DNA of 64,000 nucleotides from Pelargonium tetragonum. Its lineage: Eukaryota; Streptophyta; Magnoliopsida; Geraniales; Geraniaceae. Where the stretch lies: assembly GCA_036897445.1 (NCBI GenBank), contig JAYMTL010000025.1:106245-170244 (forward strand). Reading direction: 5' to 3'. Below, one piece after another: positions 25,701 to 37,325 of the stretch. Made by a program: the position numbers and the translations under genes. Numbering within the stretch: position 1 is the first letter of the stretch; each line of letters starts with the position of its first letter. Below the pieces are notes generated by a model. The model searched no databases, was not told the origin of the DNA, and saw only the letters and a list, made by a program, of their open reading frames with translations.

Positions 25701-27622
25701 TCAGAAGATCTATACTAACATAAGACGGGGTTCTTTTTATCTAAGGAATAAGGATAGTTTCTTGTATTATTTTGGTTATTTAGATTAGAAGATTAGTCTG
25801 TCACTAACTCACTCTACCTGCCATTAGGCTTTTCTACTCTTTCTGTTGTTCCGGAAACTTATATAGTATATATAAAACCATTATTGTTATCTCATAAGGT
25901 AAGGAGAAGGGGATAGCCCTATTCATGTTAAAAACTATATCTTTAAGTTAAGTACTATGACTTTGCACACCGAACTTGTAATTCAATTTCCCAGACTTAG
26001 AACCCGTCTCAATTTGACGAAAGACGAAACAAGTATTTGCATGACTCGCTCTCTTATGAGGAGTTTCTTGCTTTCTGTATCCCCCTTTATTAATTAAGAA
26101 CTACTGCCTTACTTTACTCGATAAATTTAAGTATAATTTCTTTAGTAATACTCTTTTTCAGATACTATAACAAAAAGGATACCCCAGGGTACTGTCAAAA
26201 CGAGTATATTAATTTTATATACCTTTTTTATAGTTGCTAATCAAAGGACTTCTTAACTTTTATTAAAGCAACCCTGCAATTATAAGATATGGAATACTTA
26301 CCAAACAAAGGAAGGCCCTTAAACATTAATATCAAAAAAAAAGAGGATTGAAGTATAGGTATTAGGTTGATTTAGTTGTTTATATAAGGTTTGAGACCAG
26401 GACCTGACACCAGAAGAAGGCCTAAATTTCTTTATAAGAATAGCTTTTCTATTTTTGTACAGCACAAGGGCTTTTATATAGAGGTATATCCTCTAACAGT
26501 ATCTTATTTACTTAAAAACAGGGGCTAATTGTCTCGTCTGCCGGAGTATTGCAGCCCCTATTTAACAAGTGGTATTAAGGCTGGTAGGTTGTCTTCCCCG
26601 GGAGTTTAGTAATTAAATCTCATCAATATCATACCCAAGGTTACCGCTTTATAATTCAGAATTTTTATATTCTATGTTGTCAGGTAGTTAAGGGGCCTGT
26701 TAAATTAGTAGTTTTTAAAAGTGTAATTTCAAGTTTCCGGATTCAGCAGTGAATTATATATTCGATCCGGCTGGGATTAGGAAGTTCCTAAAAGAGCTGC
26801 TTTAAAAGCTCTAATAAGAAGGGTTTCAACTAATGAGAGATAGGCTTAGTCTAGGGTTTTACAAGTAGACAAAGGACCGACCAAAGGAGCTTGAGATTTT
26901 GCACTAACTATTTATGAATTTAGTATAACATCCAAAGGCCTTATCCAGTAATAAAGGAGCATAGAAGTTCTATACTAGTAAAACCTAACCTGAATAAAAG
27001 TAAAAAGCAGTCAGATTACTCTTAGATTAGAAGCAAAAGGAACTTGTAAGAATCCCGTACTATAACATAAAAATAACTAGGGAACCCTGAGATAGAATAA
27101 GAGTTCAGGCAAAAGGGAAACTTTGTTACGACTGTAGTTTTGTTACTTTATTTTTATTAGGAGTCTTTGTACTCTTCTCAAGGTTCCTTGTATTATCTTA
27201 TAAAGGTAATTTTCTTTATAAAAAAAGGATTGATGCGGGAGATTTAAAACTCCTTTTTTGGGGTAATAACAGAAATATTGAAAATCATTTATAAGAACTT
27301 AAGCCCCATTTTAGATTTTTTGTGAGATCCTATTAAGAATGAATCATAATTTAGAATGGGAAAGTCAAATGGGTTTAGTTTAAAAAGTTTAATTGTAATT
27401 TTACAAGTAACTAAATCTTGATATAGGGTTGACTTTACGTTATATGAGTTTTAATCTTAAGTAATGGAAAGCGTTGGATTTTTCACTTGGTGATACAGGA
27501 ATTCTCTATTTCGAATATCCTAAGCCAGCTTAAAACATACAGGAATTGACCTAGTAAGTATAAAAGTAAAAAATACCAAACCAAAAGGAATCAAAAAATG
27601 CGAATGATAACGTATAATAAAG
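13751..27622. other. No recognisable gene (background)
   Basis: About 14 kb of background rich in small palindromes (such as 15252-15268), T and A runs (T10 at 14880-14889) and stops in all frames. The longest conventional frame of the window, 110 codons at 22339-22671 (-), lies here. It contains no domain, signal peptide or conserved motif, and its length is within chance for 64 kb. The frames at 15858-16067 (+) and 16011-16295 (-) overlap on opposite strands, so at most one could be real, and neither resembles a known protein. A B-box-like word on the minus strand near 16620-16632 has no anticodon-stem pairing. Confidence 0.6.
15252..15268. repeat. 8-bp inverted repeat around a single C
   Basis: Arms AGAAAGGG and CCCTTTCT flank one central base. 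It is one of the longest examples of the G-run/C-run palindrome class. With no loop it cannot form a good RNA hairpin, so a terminator role is unlikely. Confidence 0.5.
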
Positions 27623-27699
27623 CACGCTCTGTAGGATTTGAACCTACGCCCGTTCGGTTAACAGCCGAATACTCTACTACTGCTCGGAGATGGATTCGC
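27623..27699 (-). tRNA. tRNA-Asn(GUU)-like gene, D arm and acceptor degraded
   Basis: Read on the minus strand, the anticodon arm is perfect: stem TTCGG/CCGAA around loop CTGTTAA, anticodon GTT for Asn. A five-base variable loop follows, then a perfect T arm: GTAGG/CCTAC around TTCAAAT. The 3' acceptor strand is AGAGCGT with discriminator G. The 5' third is poor: only three D-stem pairs, a 12-base D loop without the GG pair, and about four acceptor pairs counting wobbles. Against the usual D-arm and T-loop sequence, the changes GG to AG, GAGC to GAGT before A, and TTCGAAT to TTCAAAT are all C:G to T:A transitions. CCA is not encoded. Nuclear or organellar origin cannot be decided. Probably a decayed copy; if expressed, it would need a non-standard fold or editing. 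Confidence 0.55.
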
Positions 27700-29110
27700 T
27701 GTACTTTAAATTCTAGATAAAGAACCTTTTCTTTAAGAGAGACTACCCTCGCCTGTACCCCATCTATTTGTCCTTCTTAGCTAGAGATTGAAGGCTAAGA
27801 ACCCTTAGGATTCTTTTGTAGTCGTTGGAGCTAGTAGAGAATCCTAAACCAATTTGAAATACAGAATGCTCTGGAGAATTTATTACAGCATTTTGAGAAA
27901 AAAGGGTACTTTGAAACTGGGTTTAGAAGGGCGGGGGTGGTATACTAAATAGTTTTTAGTGCGAAGCCTCTTTTTAACACTGCTTCTATATTTGTATTTG
28001 TGTGTATTTTTGGACGCTCTCCCGCGCTATCCTAAGGGACTTAAAATGCCTTATCAACCTTTATTACTATCCAGAGAAATACTCATTTGCAAAAAACCCA
28101 CTAACAGAAATAAGGAATTGCCTCACTTAGCAATTTGAATACCAAGAATCCGTTGAATAAGTTTACCTATTTAGTAATATAATAAGAAAAAAAGAAGATA
28201 ACCTAAGACTTTTTACTTGTATACAGCCTGGAGTTATCCCTTTTTTATTCATAGAGGTTATAATCCCCAGTATACAGTAAAGACACTAGCTCTAGAATAC
28301 AGGGAAATACACGAGTTCAACTCCTCACTTACAAGTAAGCCTTACCTTCCTAACCTAAAAAGGAAGCCTCTTACAATTCCTACTGTAATTAGAAACTTCT
28401 TGACTTGCTACAAAGTATACAAATAGGAACTCTCCCTCTTACAAAATGGAATACGCCCCTTCCAAGACCTTAGAAACCCCTGCCTTACTAATTACTAAAA
28501 AAGCTTAGGGCAAGTCCTATAAACTAAGTAAATAAGGACCCCTAAGTGTACCTAAACTTTTAGTGCTTTTTTTTATAGGACTCTTTTACGAGTTATGGGA
28601 CTCTATAGGAATACAAGATTAAGTGAAGGAGTAGATAAATTTGAAGAGAGAAAAATTCTCAAGTCTTTTTTTAATTAAATTTGAGGGTTTCTTATATTTT
28701 TAATAATTTATGACATAAAGTCTATATAAACCCCTTTGTAAACTACAGCCTTATTTTTTTAAAGGGGTCAGTGCTTTTGCGGCTCTAGAATAAATCTATA
28801 GTAAGTATCCTAATTTCTTGAATTAACACCTAGGAGAAGCTCCCTATTCTTTTACAAAGCGGGCTAATATATTAAATTGTGCTGTGTGTAGTTATTATTA
28901 AAAAAAGGAGGCAAACTTGTGTAATATTAAGGGAAGGAAGTATGTAAGTTTTTGTTACTTTATTTCATTTCCCGGAATGGGACTTACTCTGATCTTTGAG
29001 TGTGTTATAAAGAGGGGTTGCCCCTTTAGATACCTATACTCTAGATTTAGTATAAGTTAGCCGCATAAAATTTAGTTGTAGTTGATCCCTAGAAATACCC
29101 GTAATACTGA
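27700..29110. other. No recognisable gene (background)
   Basis: AT-rich background between the tRNA-Asn-like sequence and the next island. A 69-codon frame at 28217-28426 (+) is chance-sized and shows no domain. Confidence 0.55.
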
Positions 29111-29731
29111 ATTAAATAAGGGAACTCAGAAATTCTATTGCAGGCTCTTTTCTTGTATTACTTTAGAGCCGGAAAGAAGAATGGCCTCCTCCGTAATACA
29201 GTAATAAAGCTAGGGTTTATCCACAAAGTGAAGTCGAAACCTCTGAATACCAAAGGCAAGTTTATCCTTTTATACTATACACAGATACACAACTCTAAGA
29301 GCCCTTTTATAGTAATAGACTTTACTTCCTTACAAGCTTAGAAGAATAGAGTAACTACACAACTTAGGCTACAAGAAGACACTAGGCGGTATAGCTCCTC
29401 CTAACAAGAAGAGAATAGTAGCTAAGAAGAGTCTGATACTGCTACAGAGTATAGCTCATAAGATACGGATACCGATACAGAGTAGTAAGAAAGCGCAGGT
29501 ATAGGTATCGCAGATAAGGTAATACAAAAGCAAGGAATAAGCCGTGGCCGTGTACTCCTCTATAATGATAAAAAATATATAAAGGATACCTCTAAAACCC
29601 AGTATAGGTCATGGAAAAGGGCCTTGCTAAAGGGCCTTGTCTATATATTAAACCCAAGCTTATCCTCTGTCACTTTATATTTGTATTCTTTACCTAGTTT
29701 AAAATTGAAAAGTAGGGGGTCTATGCTTTGA
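29111..29731 (+). pseudogene. UGA-free frame with acidic Ser/Glu/Asp/Thr-rich segment
   Basis: The frame is free of UGA from just after a TGA at 29108 to a TGA at 29729-29731, about 206 codons with about seven UAR. About 67 codons (29138-29338) are open in the standard code and Lys-rich. Next comes a strongly biased acidic stretch (about 29399-29500) containing TATEYSS and DTDTDTE, with several UAR among Ser and Glu codons. The frame then runs about 75 codons with no UAR through a basic segment (KKYIKDTSKTQYRSWKRALL). Acidic low-complexity linkers joined to basic segments occur in Gag-like or nucleic-acid-binding proteins of retroelements, but no diagnostic motif is visible, so no function is assigned. 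Glutamine codons turned into stops fit the context best. Confidence 0.4.
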
Positions 29732-31312
29732 GCTTCTCTAGACTAACCCTTCTCTACGGAGCACTTTTTTCAGTAAGCAGGGACTGAGAAACTTATAAGT
29801 GTAAGTTTTCTAGTTTTAATCTTACAAAATAACAAGCTCTATATATTTTAAAGGCGGGTCCTTGTTCTTCTATTCTGGAAAAAGTTTTAGTATTTTCTGG
29901 ATAATTAACGTTCGTCCTCTATAATTATAATATAGTACGCCAGTAACAATTTAAAGTCAAAGTAGATCCTTTGCGATCCTAAAGGGCTCTTATTAGATTG
30001 TGCTTTACGGAAAAGGGTTCCCGGAAAGAATTGAGCTTCTCCTAACTATAAATGCAGTGCACTTGGCAATCAAGTATATTCTCTAGAAATTTAAATGGAG
30101 TCGCTTAGTTAAGGTAGACTGGAGCTTCCATTTGAAAAATTCATGAAAGGAACCTCTCAATTTATGATGAAGAAAGCTTTGAATCCAGATAAGAAATTTT
30201 AAGTTGTATGAATAAACAATAAGTACTAAAGCTTCGAAACGCCCCGGATTAATTTTGAGTTTATCTGGAAGAATATCACAAGTTCACGAAATATGTGTAA
30301 GGATACGTATAAAAAGTGGAAAATGGAACATAAGCAAGCCGGCAAATACAAAAAATGTCCACATAGAGCTTTCATATAAGTATTAAGGACCCTCTATACT
30401 CTTCGTGCAATTTTTTCAAATTAATATAAACACGTAAAACTGTAAAGGGGCCGGCGCCGCAAGTAAGGAAAAGGTGCTTTATAAGCCCAAGTAATCAGGC
30501 TTCTTAAATGCAAAAAACCTAAAGTATTCTACTCCTATTTATTTACTCTTTTTGGATATGAAATGATAAACCACTTCATTTTTAGTCTTAATATAATGTT
30601 GCACCAGTTTTTGATAACTAAAACTTTGATTTTAGTGGATATACTTCAACGAATTAGGAAGACTTTCTTTTTGTAAGATTCATTGCTAAACAACGATGTC
30701 CTTAAGCTCTCGTACACTGCTTAGTTACTTAGATACTTGAGGATACTTTTTATGAGACCTTAAAACTTCCAAAAGAGTTTTTATAAAGTTAGATGCCTCA
30801 TAAATTTTGACTCTGTATTGCACGAAACCTCGATATAGAATTTAGGATAGCATTCATTGTGTATTTATATTTACTCCTCCAGGATTTCTTTTTATCATAA
30901 TTTATGACTTGGGATGTGTATTATTACAAAAGGGCGGGTCTCCTCCTCGATACATAAAATATCTTGCAATCCCTCAGTCAGTCTAACACCCGTAGCATCT
31001 TTTTTGGAATTTTAAAAGAGGCTTTACTTTAGAAGGATCTAGCAGTCGTTTAACCCTTTTACTGTTTAAGACCTGAACCGATTTAAGGTAGGATCCTTAT
31101 AGGGTTTTCCTTATCTGCAATTTCTAAAATTGAAACACTCTTACTGCTATTCGGCAAAGGCCTCTGTGCCGGAGTTGCTTCCTTGATAAGGATTCCTTAC
31201 TTTAATATACCGATTAGAAAAGAGTACTTTTATCCTAACTTAATCTCCAAAAAAAATTTTAATTAAACATTAAAGGTAAAGACTTCAACAAAAAAGACTA
31301 ACAAGATGTTAG
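29732..31312. other. No recognisable gene (background)
   Basis: Palindrome-rich background with stops in every frame. Nothing functional is visible. Confidence 0.55.
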
Positions 31313-31397
31313 ATGAAAAGACTTTTAAGTATATAAGAATACATAGTAAGCTGCAACAGTACAATTAATACAATAGAGTAATCCATATCATAAGTAC

Positions 31398-31412
31398 AGG
31401 TAATGTAATTAA
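31398..31412 (+). repeat. Dispersed word, copy 3 (T form)
   Basis: AGGTAATGTAATTAA, 345 bases upstream of the C-form copy at 31743 and within the same UGA-free frame. Confidence 0.4.
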
Positions 31413-31742
31413 GAGTCCCTATCCCTATAGTCTATATCTCTATAGCCATAGCTTCTCCCTTTGCTTCTGCTCTTGCTCTTATCCTTACTGCTTGGGCTCC
31501 CCTCTTTGCTGCTGCTCCTGTTCTTAGAGCTCCTAAGCAATAAGCTACAGTTCCTATAGCTTATTCTCGTGCTTCTGTCTCTGCAGCTCCTTAAGAAACA
31601 AGTAAATCCATTGAGCCGGGTAAGTCAACTAAGTCAAAGAAGCCTGCTAGGTCAAGAAGAACGGGTAAATCCGTTGATGGGGTTATAGTCTTGGTTGGAT
31701 ATTTCAAGGTTTTCTCGGTCTAATGCTATTAAATGGTTTTCT

Positions 31743-31758
31743 TAGGTAATGCAATTAA
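31743..31758 (+). repeat. Dispersed word, copy 4 (C form)
   Basis: TAGGTAATGCAATTAA, identical over 16 bases to 7655-7670. The T-form at 31398 lies 345 bases upstream. Confidence 0.45.
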
Positions 31759-31873
31759 GAAAGTGAAATTTTTGAAGATTAAGAAAGCGAATAGGACTCT
31801 CAAGATACTTAGAAAATAGGGAGTAGCTCCTAAGAAACAAGGTATTATGCAGAAAGAAGGCTATGAATATTGA

Positions 31874-34800
31874 AAAAGAAGTAAACAATGAGGGTTGTTA
31901 CGTGAATTTGTACTTACCTGCTAAAGGGAGGAGGTAGCTACTCATTTTCTTCTCCTAAGATGAGAAGGGTTTCCTTTTAGATATTTAAAGTGGTAAGGGG
32001 TAAAAAACCCTATGTTATAAAGACAGGGACAGGGAATGTGTAAAAAGTATATAGGAAACCCAGAATATAAAATATTTCGCATTCTTGTAACTTAACTAGT
32101 CGAGCCGCTACTCATAATAAATAGTTAAGCCCTCCTTTTAGTATTTACCAGTTTACCCTATTTTTATTATAGGTGCAAGAAAGTCAAGTCCTTGCTTATA
32201 TAATAGTAATAGTAAACTGGTTTAAGATTTAAGAGAGATCTCAGCTATGTTATAATATTCTACCTTGGAAAACCCCGGATAGGGCTAACTATAGACAAGA
32301 ACTCTATAGAATAAAGCTATTGTTACTAGCTAAAAGATACAGCCCTTCTACTAGGATATAAGAAAGCTTAGAGAGTAGTGCAGTTTTCTACCTTCTCAGG
32401 GAAGGAACTTGACTCTTTTTTTAACCGAGTATACCGAAGTTTTAGTTAACCAAGAAAAAGATAGGAGTACTTTAATATCGCGATTTCGGAACATGAATAT
32501 AAAAAAGGAATACTGCATATAGTTATAGTATAGTAGAAACGTGTACTGCTGGACTTAATAAAGGTTATAAAACTCGGGAATGCCGAAGGATAACCTAACA
32601 AATATATATAACTTAGAAACTCTCCTAGACTCTCCTTTGAACAAGGGGCTCCGCCGGAAAGAGAAGTGTGATGCTTAGTCCGATACAATTTGACTTTATT
32701 TAAACTTTTTTAAGGTTGTAGACTCCCCTGCAACGCCACCCGTGTTATTTTAAAAAGGAACTCTTATAACTATGCTGCAGTTTAGAAAGTACTTCTTTTT
32801 TTAGCCCAACAGGGAAATTATAAAGAACTTATATAAGGCATACTCTTGTAAACTTCCATATAAGCTAGCCAAGAAACACTTATTGAGTACCTCTTAGTAA
32901 TCGATACAATTGAGACTGCCCAGCCACCTTTATACCAGGCAATTAGTACGCGCTATACCTTAATGTTTTACGACCCAAGATACTCTTCCGCTGAAAGATC
33001 CCGGTTTACTCAGCCGGTTTCTTATTTCATATTCTACAGCAATTCTAGTACATTTTAATTACCGCGCGGCTTGTCTTAGTATCTGCTTTTTTCATTATCC
33101 ATCCCGCGTATTTTGTGCTAATGTACTTACGTGTCTTAGTAAACTGGGACCTCTGAAATCTATGAAGAACTGAGAGAAAAAGATCTTAAATAGGACTTTG
33201 TATAGAGAATTTACAGGGCCTAGCCCAAAATTATAACGGATTACTCATTTTTTACTTATACAGTATTAAACTTTTATTAGGACTTGCCCATTAAGAGGCA
33301 CTCAATTAAGGGATTGCAGTAAAAGTAATTGATCTTATCGCTTGCTACAGGTTTTGGAATATGGGATTTAATGTACCTAAGCCGAAATTCTTGAATAAAT
33401 CAAAGGAATGCCCGGAAACCTTGAATTTTTTAACGCTTAGCTTTTTTCTAATCTAAATTAAAGGAATAAATAACTACAAACTTTGTTCTATCTTGATCTA
33501 TCTGCTTTTTAACAGAATCGGAAAATAATACATGTTAAAACGTAGCCCCATAGCTAAGTAGATATTCTAAAGTCAACTTTTACTACGTATTCCATGTAAA
33601 GCGCCCTTCTAACTTTGTTTTATTTCCTATTTATTTAATAAAAAACAAGTAAAGTTTACAGTACTTTTTTTACACTAACCTTAGAATGTTCTAAAATCTC
33701 TAGGTATTCTACTGAAACCGGATTCCCAACTACATACTTTTCTCTAGTAAAAACTCGGTAAATTAGAAAAAAGCATACGCAGATTAGGTTAACCTCTAAA
33801 TTCTTTTTTTCTTTTTATTAGCCTTAGAACTTCTTTGAAGAGCCAAGGGCCGCAGTAAACAAAGTAATTCGTACTATTAATACTACCCTAACATAGTAAA
33901 ATGGAGCTTTCTTCATTTTTATCACTTAAAGCCTTTACTAAATTACAAAAATTATTGTCAAGAACACTACGGGAACCCTTGGCCTAGCATATACTTAACT
34001 TAATGGGAGGAGAAAACTCAAACTCTGAAAGAGTCACAAATATACTTGAAATAGGGCTTTATTACTAAGAGTTTCTAAGGTAATCTAGAGTGCCCTTACT
34101 ATAACTTATAACTAGAGCGAAGTAGCTAATAGAATAGAATTTGTCACTGCTAACCTTTATTTATTAGATGCCTGTATCATACAGTAGATACATAGGATTC
34201 CTGCCAAGTCAAAGGTGCCGAATAATAAGCCCTAATACCGGGATTCTCCTTATAAATAGAAAAGCGAACTCCTATACTAACCCTAGGTAAATATAAAGTC
34301 CTATAAGTATATAAAAATGTCAAGTAATATAAAGGATAGGGGTGCCCTCTGAAAGGTGGATATTCACTACAGGATATCTAAAAGTCAGGGCTTCGTCAAG
34401 TTTATCAAGAGACAAAGTAAAGAAGTATGAGTATTTAAGTTTACTGGGTATCCCTGACTCTTAAACCCGGAAACTCCGCCTATTTTTAAATCAATTGCAT
34501 TGGCTTTTTCGTAAGCTCTAACGCACTTTAAGAGCCCTCGGCGTAGGATTCTCCTTTTTTAGAATTTAGTTTTATTTAATAAAACTTTTTCTTTTACTTT
34601 ATTGCTTGATGTCTAGAGAGCCCGCAAAGCTATCTCCTTGTTTGAACCCCTTAAAAACTTATTTCTACCCAAATTTATATATTTAGAATATCTATAAAAA
34701 AGCCTCCTAAAGGAACCTAGTTACTTAAATTGAGTCTTAAGTGGTTTGCACTAATAATAGTATTTAGAAAATTAAGGGTATGAAAACCTTGCGCAGACCG

Positions 34801-37253
34801 ACCCGCGATTAGAATTAGGTGAAATGCTTCCTAATTTTAGTAGCTAACTCCTGTTTAGGGATGTAAAAGAAAGGAAGTTCCTTTATTCATTTTGTAGTAC
34901 AAGATATTTCTATTACGAGAAAGTCACTTATATAGTATATAGGAATCGCATTTATTCAGTGTTTATCGAAGTATATTTCCTCTTATTTATCACTTTTTAG
35001 AAAAATATATGCATAGCCGGTAGATAAAGCAGCAGAATCCGAATAAGAATGTCGAAGATTCAAAACCCTGGGTAATTAAGAACTCTTAGAAAAAATGAAA
35101 TAAGGTCCGTAAAGTTTTTAGTAGAGAGTTAATATATCTAGAGCTCCTCGTCCTTCTCCCTACCTTAATAAAAGGGGTTACATAATTTACAACGAGGGAT
35201 TTTTTATATCCTATAAACAAAATAAGGGGCTTAATAAGGGCTGTTAATAACCTTTCCTAGAATAGAATAAAAACCGGAGTTGGGTAAGTTTCCGGTCTAC
35301 CAGGAGAGGAGGTATTACACAAGTAAACTTGAGATAAAAGGAACTGAAACTGCAATACCAAGAAAATAGAATTCTAAATAAAAAGAAGTTAGCTTTGGTA
35401 AGTAGTTTCGAATAACATTTTTTTAGTTCCTATTTGCGGAATTTTTCACTGGATTACTAAAGAGGCTAATAGAGAATTTAAAATAACTACAGGACCTAGA
35501 ATTTTGACCTCTAAGTTTTGCTTTAGCGGGTACTTCTAGGTATTCCACCTTTTGAGCACAAGGGAAGATTTTTAAGACTCTTCCAATGTACTATAACTCT
35601 AGCAATTTGGGAAAGTTTTAACTATACAAGAAGGATTCCACTTATCTTATATTTAGTGTTTGCAACAGAAAGTATACAAGGCAATATTAGGATATATCTG
35701 TAAGGCGTAATTTTTTAATAATTTGGAGCTGTGCCCCTCTTATACGAAAAAAAGGGGGGTACCTTGCTTTTTAATTAAATAGGAGAGTGAATCTCGGAGC
35801 ACCCATACTGAGTTATCCCTACTTTTATGACTTGTGTAAGTCTAGCTTTTAAATTACTCTACCCTTTAAGGAGACCCCAGATATTCCATAGGTTTGACTA
35901 AGCAGAGAATTAATAGAAAAAAAAAGACTATGTTCTTCAAAGTCTAAAAATAAGTGGGGATTGCTATATTCTATTCTTTAAGTTTAAGACCCCCAGCTAA
36001 GTTTTCACTAAAAAAACCAAAACAAAGTAATCGCTAACGCTGCCACTATCAAGGGCGCGGCTTCAAAACTCCTGATTAGTTTAAACTTTTCAAGGGATCC
36101 TGCCTTTTTCCAACACCCTAGCAAGAGCTAAAGATTTACCAATGAATTGCAAGGTACCTTTACCCTACCCCAAGTAAAAATGAAATATTATACCGAGGTA
36201 ACCTTTGAAAACGGGGACTTTAGAGGAGAGGGGATAAGACAATTTTAGATGAAAAAGTTTATGGTTATGCCTATCGTAAAATAAAGGGGTGCTCTGAATA
36301 AAACTTTTAGTCAAAAACTTATAAATACCCCTCCTATTGACAGTCTTTTTTCTCTAATCTATATAAGGTATTCGTATAAGTAGGTACAATCCCATTAAAT
36401 ATAATATATCTAAAAAAAAGCTCTGTAAATTTGAGATTTAAAAGGGTAAAAGTGTCCTTATTTTTGTCAAATATTTAGTGCTTTTTTATAATGCGAGTAC
36501 ATAAATTTTCCGAAACTGAGAAATAAGTGAAATATAAATAAAAGGGTTGGTAAATACAGAAGGGCTCGAGAGGTAAGTGTCACTAACTCTGAATATAGAT
36601 AGCTTAGCTACCCGAAAGCGCCCTAGTATGCTTTCTATCTAATAGTTATCGTAGGGATATCCAAGCTTCCTGCAATTATGGGATAACTCTTCCTTAAAAA
36701 GGACCCATTCTACCCGTTTATGATAAGCGCGCTCCTAAATTCTAAAAAACTCTGTACTTTTCAGTTTTAACAGGGGATAGTAAGGGACCGGGTTGCTCCG
36801 AAGTTAAAGAAGGAATGCTACTCACAACTATACAACTAGATAAAAAGAAAATTCAATTGAAGAACTTAAGGGAAATCCATTTTTTGAGATACACGAGCGG
36901 CCCTAGTAAGAAATATGATGGAATTTTTCTATACCTGCCCAAGATCTTTCCTAATTTGAGTAAAAGAATATTCAAGTTAGACTCTTTTTTCTATATTTCA
37001 TTTTACAATTATACCGGAATCCAGGACTATACGGGGTTTCCTTTGGTGTCAATAAAGCTGAAGAAGTGCTTACTGATTTTTTGAGTAGCTAACTATGTTT
37101 TAGAGATTTTTATAGGGAGTTCCTTCTCTTTTTTCGTAGTATAAATATAGATGAGAAACACTTGTATAGAAATAGAATTTAGTTCGTATTAGTATATGTA
37201 TTGTAGTATATTCCTACTAGTAGCACTTTATAGAATAAGGAAACTTTTTTAGA
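31874..37253. other. No recognisable gene (background)
   Basis: Background with frequent small palindromes. The 80-codon frame at 32446-32688 (-) and the 89-codon frame at 36815-37084 (+) are the largest conventional ones here. The latter is Lys/Ile/Leu/Phe-rich and shows no domain. Both are within chance length. Confidence 0.58.
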
Positions 37254-37325
37254 AGAAGCATAGTCAGTAGATAAAGCAATTTGCTTTAAAGCCAAATGTA
37301 GGTGGTTCGAATCTTTTCAATTTTG
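37254..37325 (+). pseudogene. Decayed tRNA-like sequence
   Basis: Layout follows a tRNA: 7-base 5' acceptor strand AGAAGCA, a TAGTCAGTAGATAAAGC D-arm-like segment, a 5-bp stem ATTTG/CAAAT, then GGTGG-TTCGAAT-CTTTT as T arm, and discriminator G. Faults: the anticodon loop is nine bases rather than seven, three of five T-stem pairs are G-T with one T-T, and acceptor positions 5-7 do not pair. G-T and A-C oppositions are what G-C pairs become after C to T or G to A change. The anticodon cannot be assigned with confidence. Chance resemblance is possible. Confidence 0.25.

Larger units (their letters stand above)
31313..31873 (+). pseudogene. UGA-free frame: Ala/Ser/Pro-rich segment with Lys/Arg-rich tail
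   Basis: ATG at 31313 to TGA at 31871-31873, 186 codons with no internal UGA and about ten UAR. From about 31415 the codons become strikingly periodic (repeated GCT, TCT, CCT), giving a hydrophobic Ala/Leu/Ser/Pro stretch. Then come a Ser/Thr/Pro region, a basic segment with TKSKKPARSRRTGKS, a short hydrophobic part, and a second basic segment (KKVKFLKIKKANRTLKIL). The periodic codon use and the shared frame on both sides of the UARs argue that this was translated once. The basic tail would suit nucleic-acid binding, but no family is recognised. Two copies of the dispersed word lie inside (31398 and 31743), in different codon phases. Confidence 0.42.
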
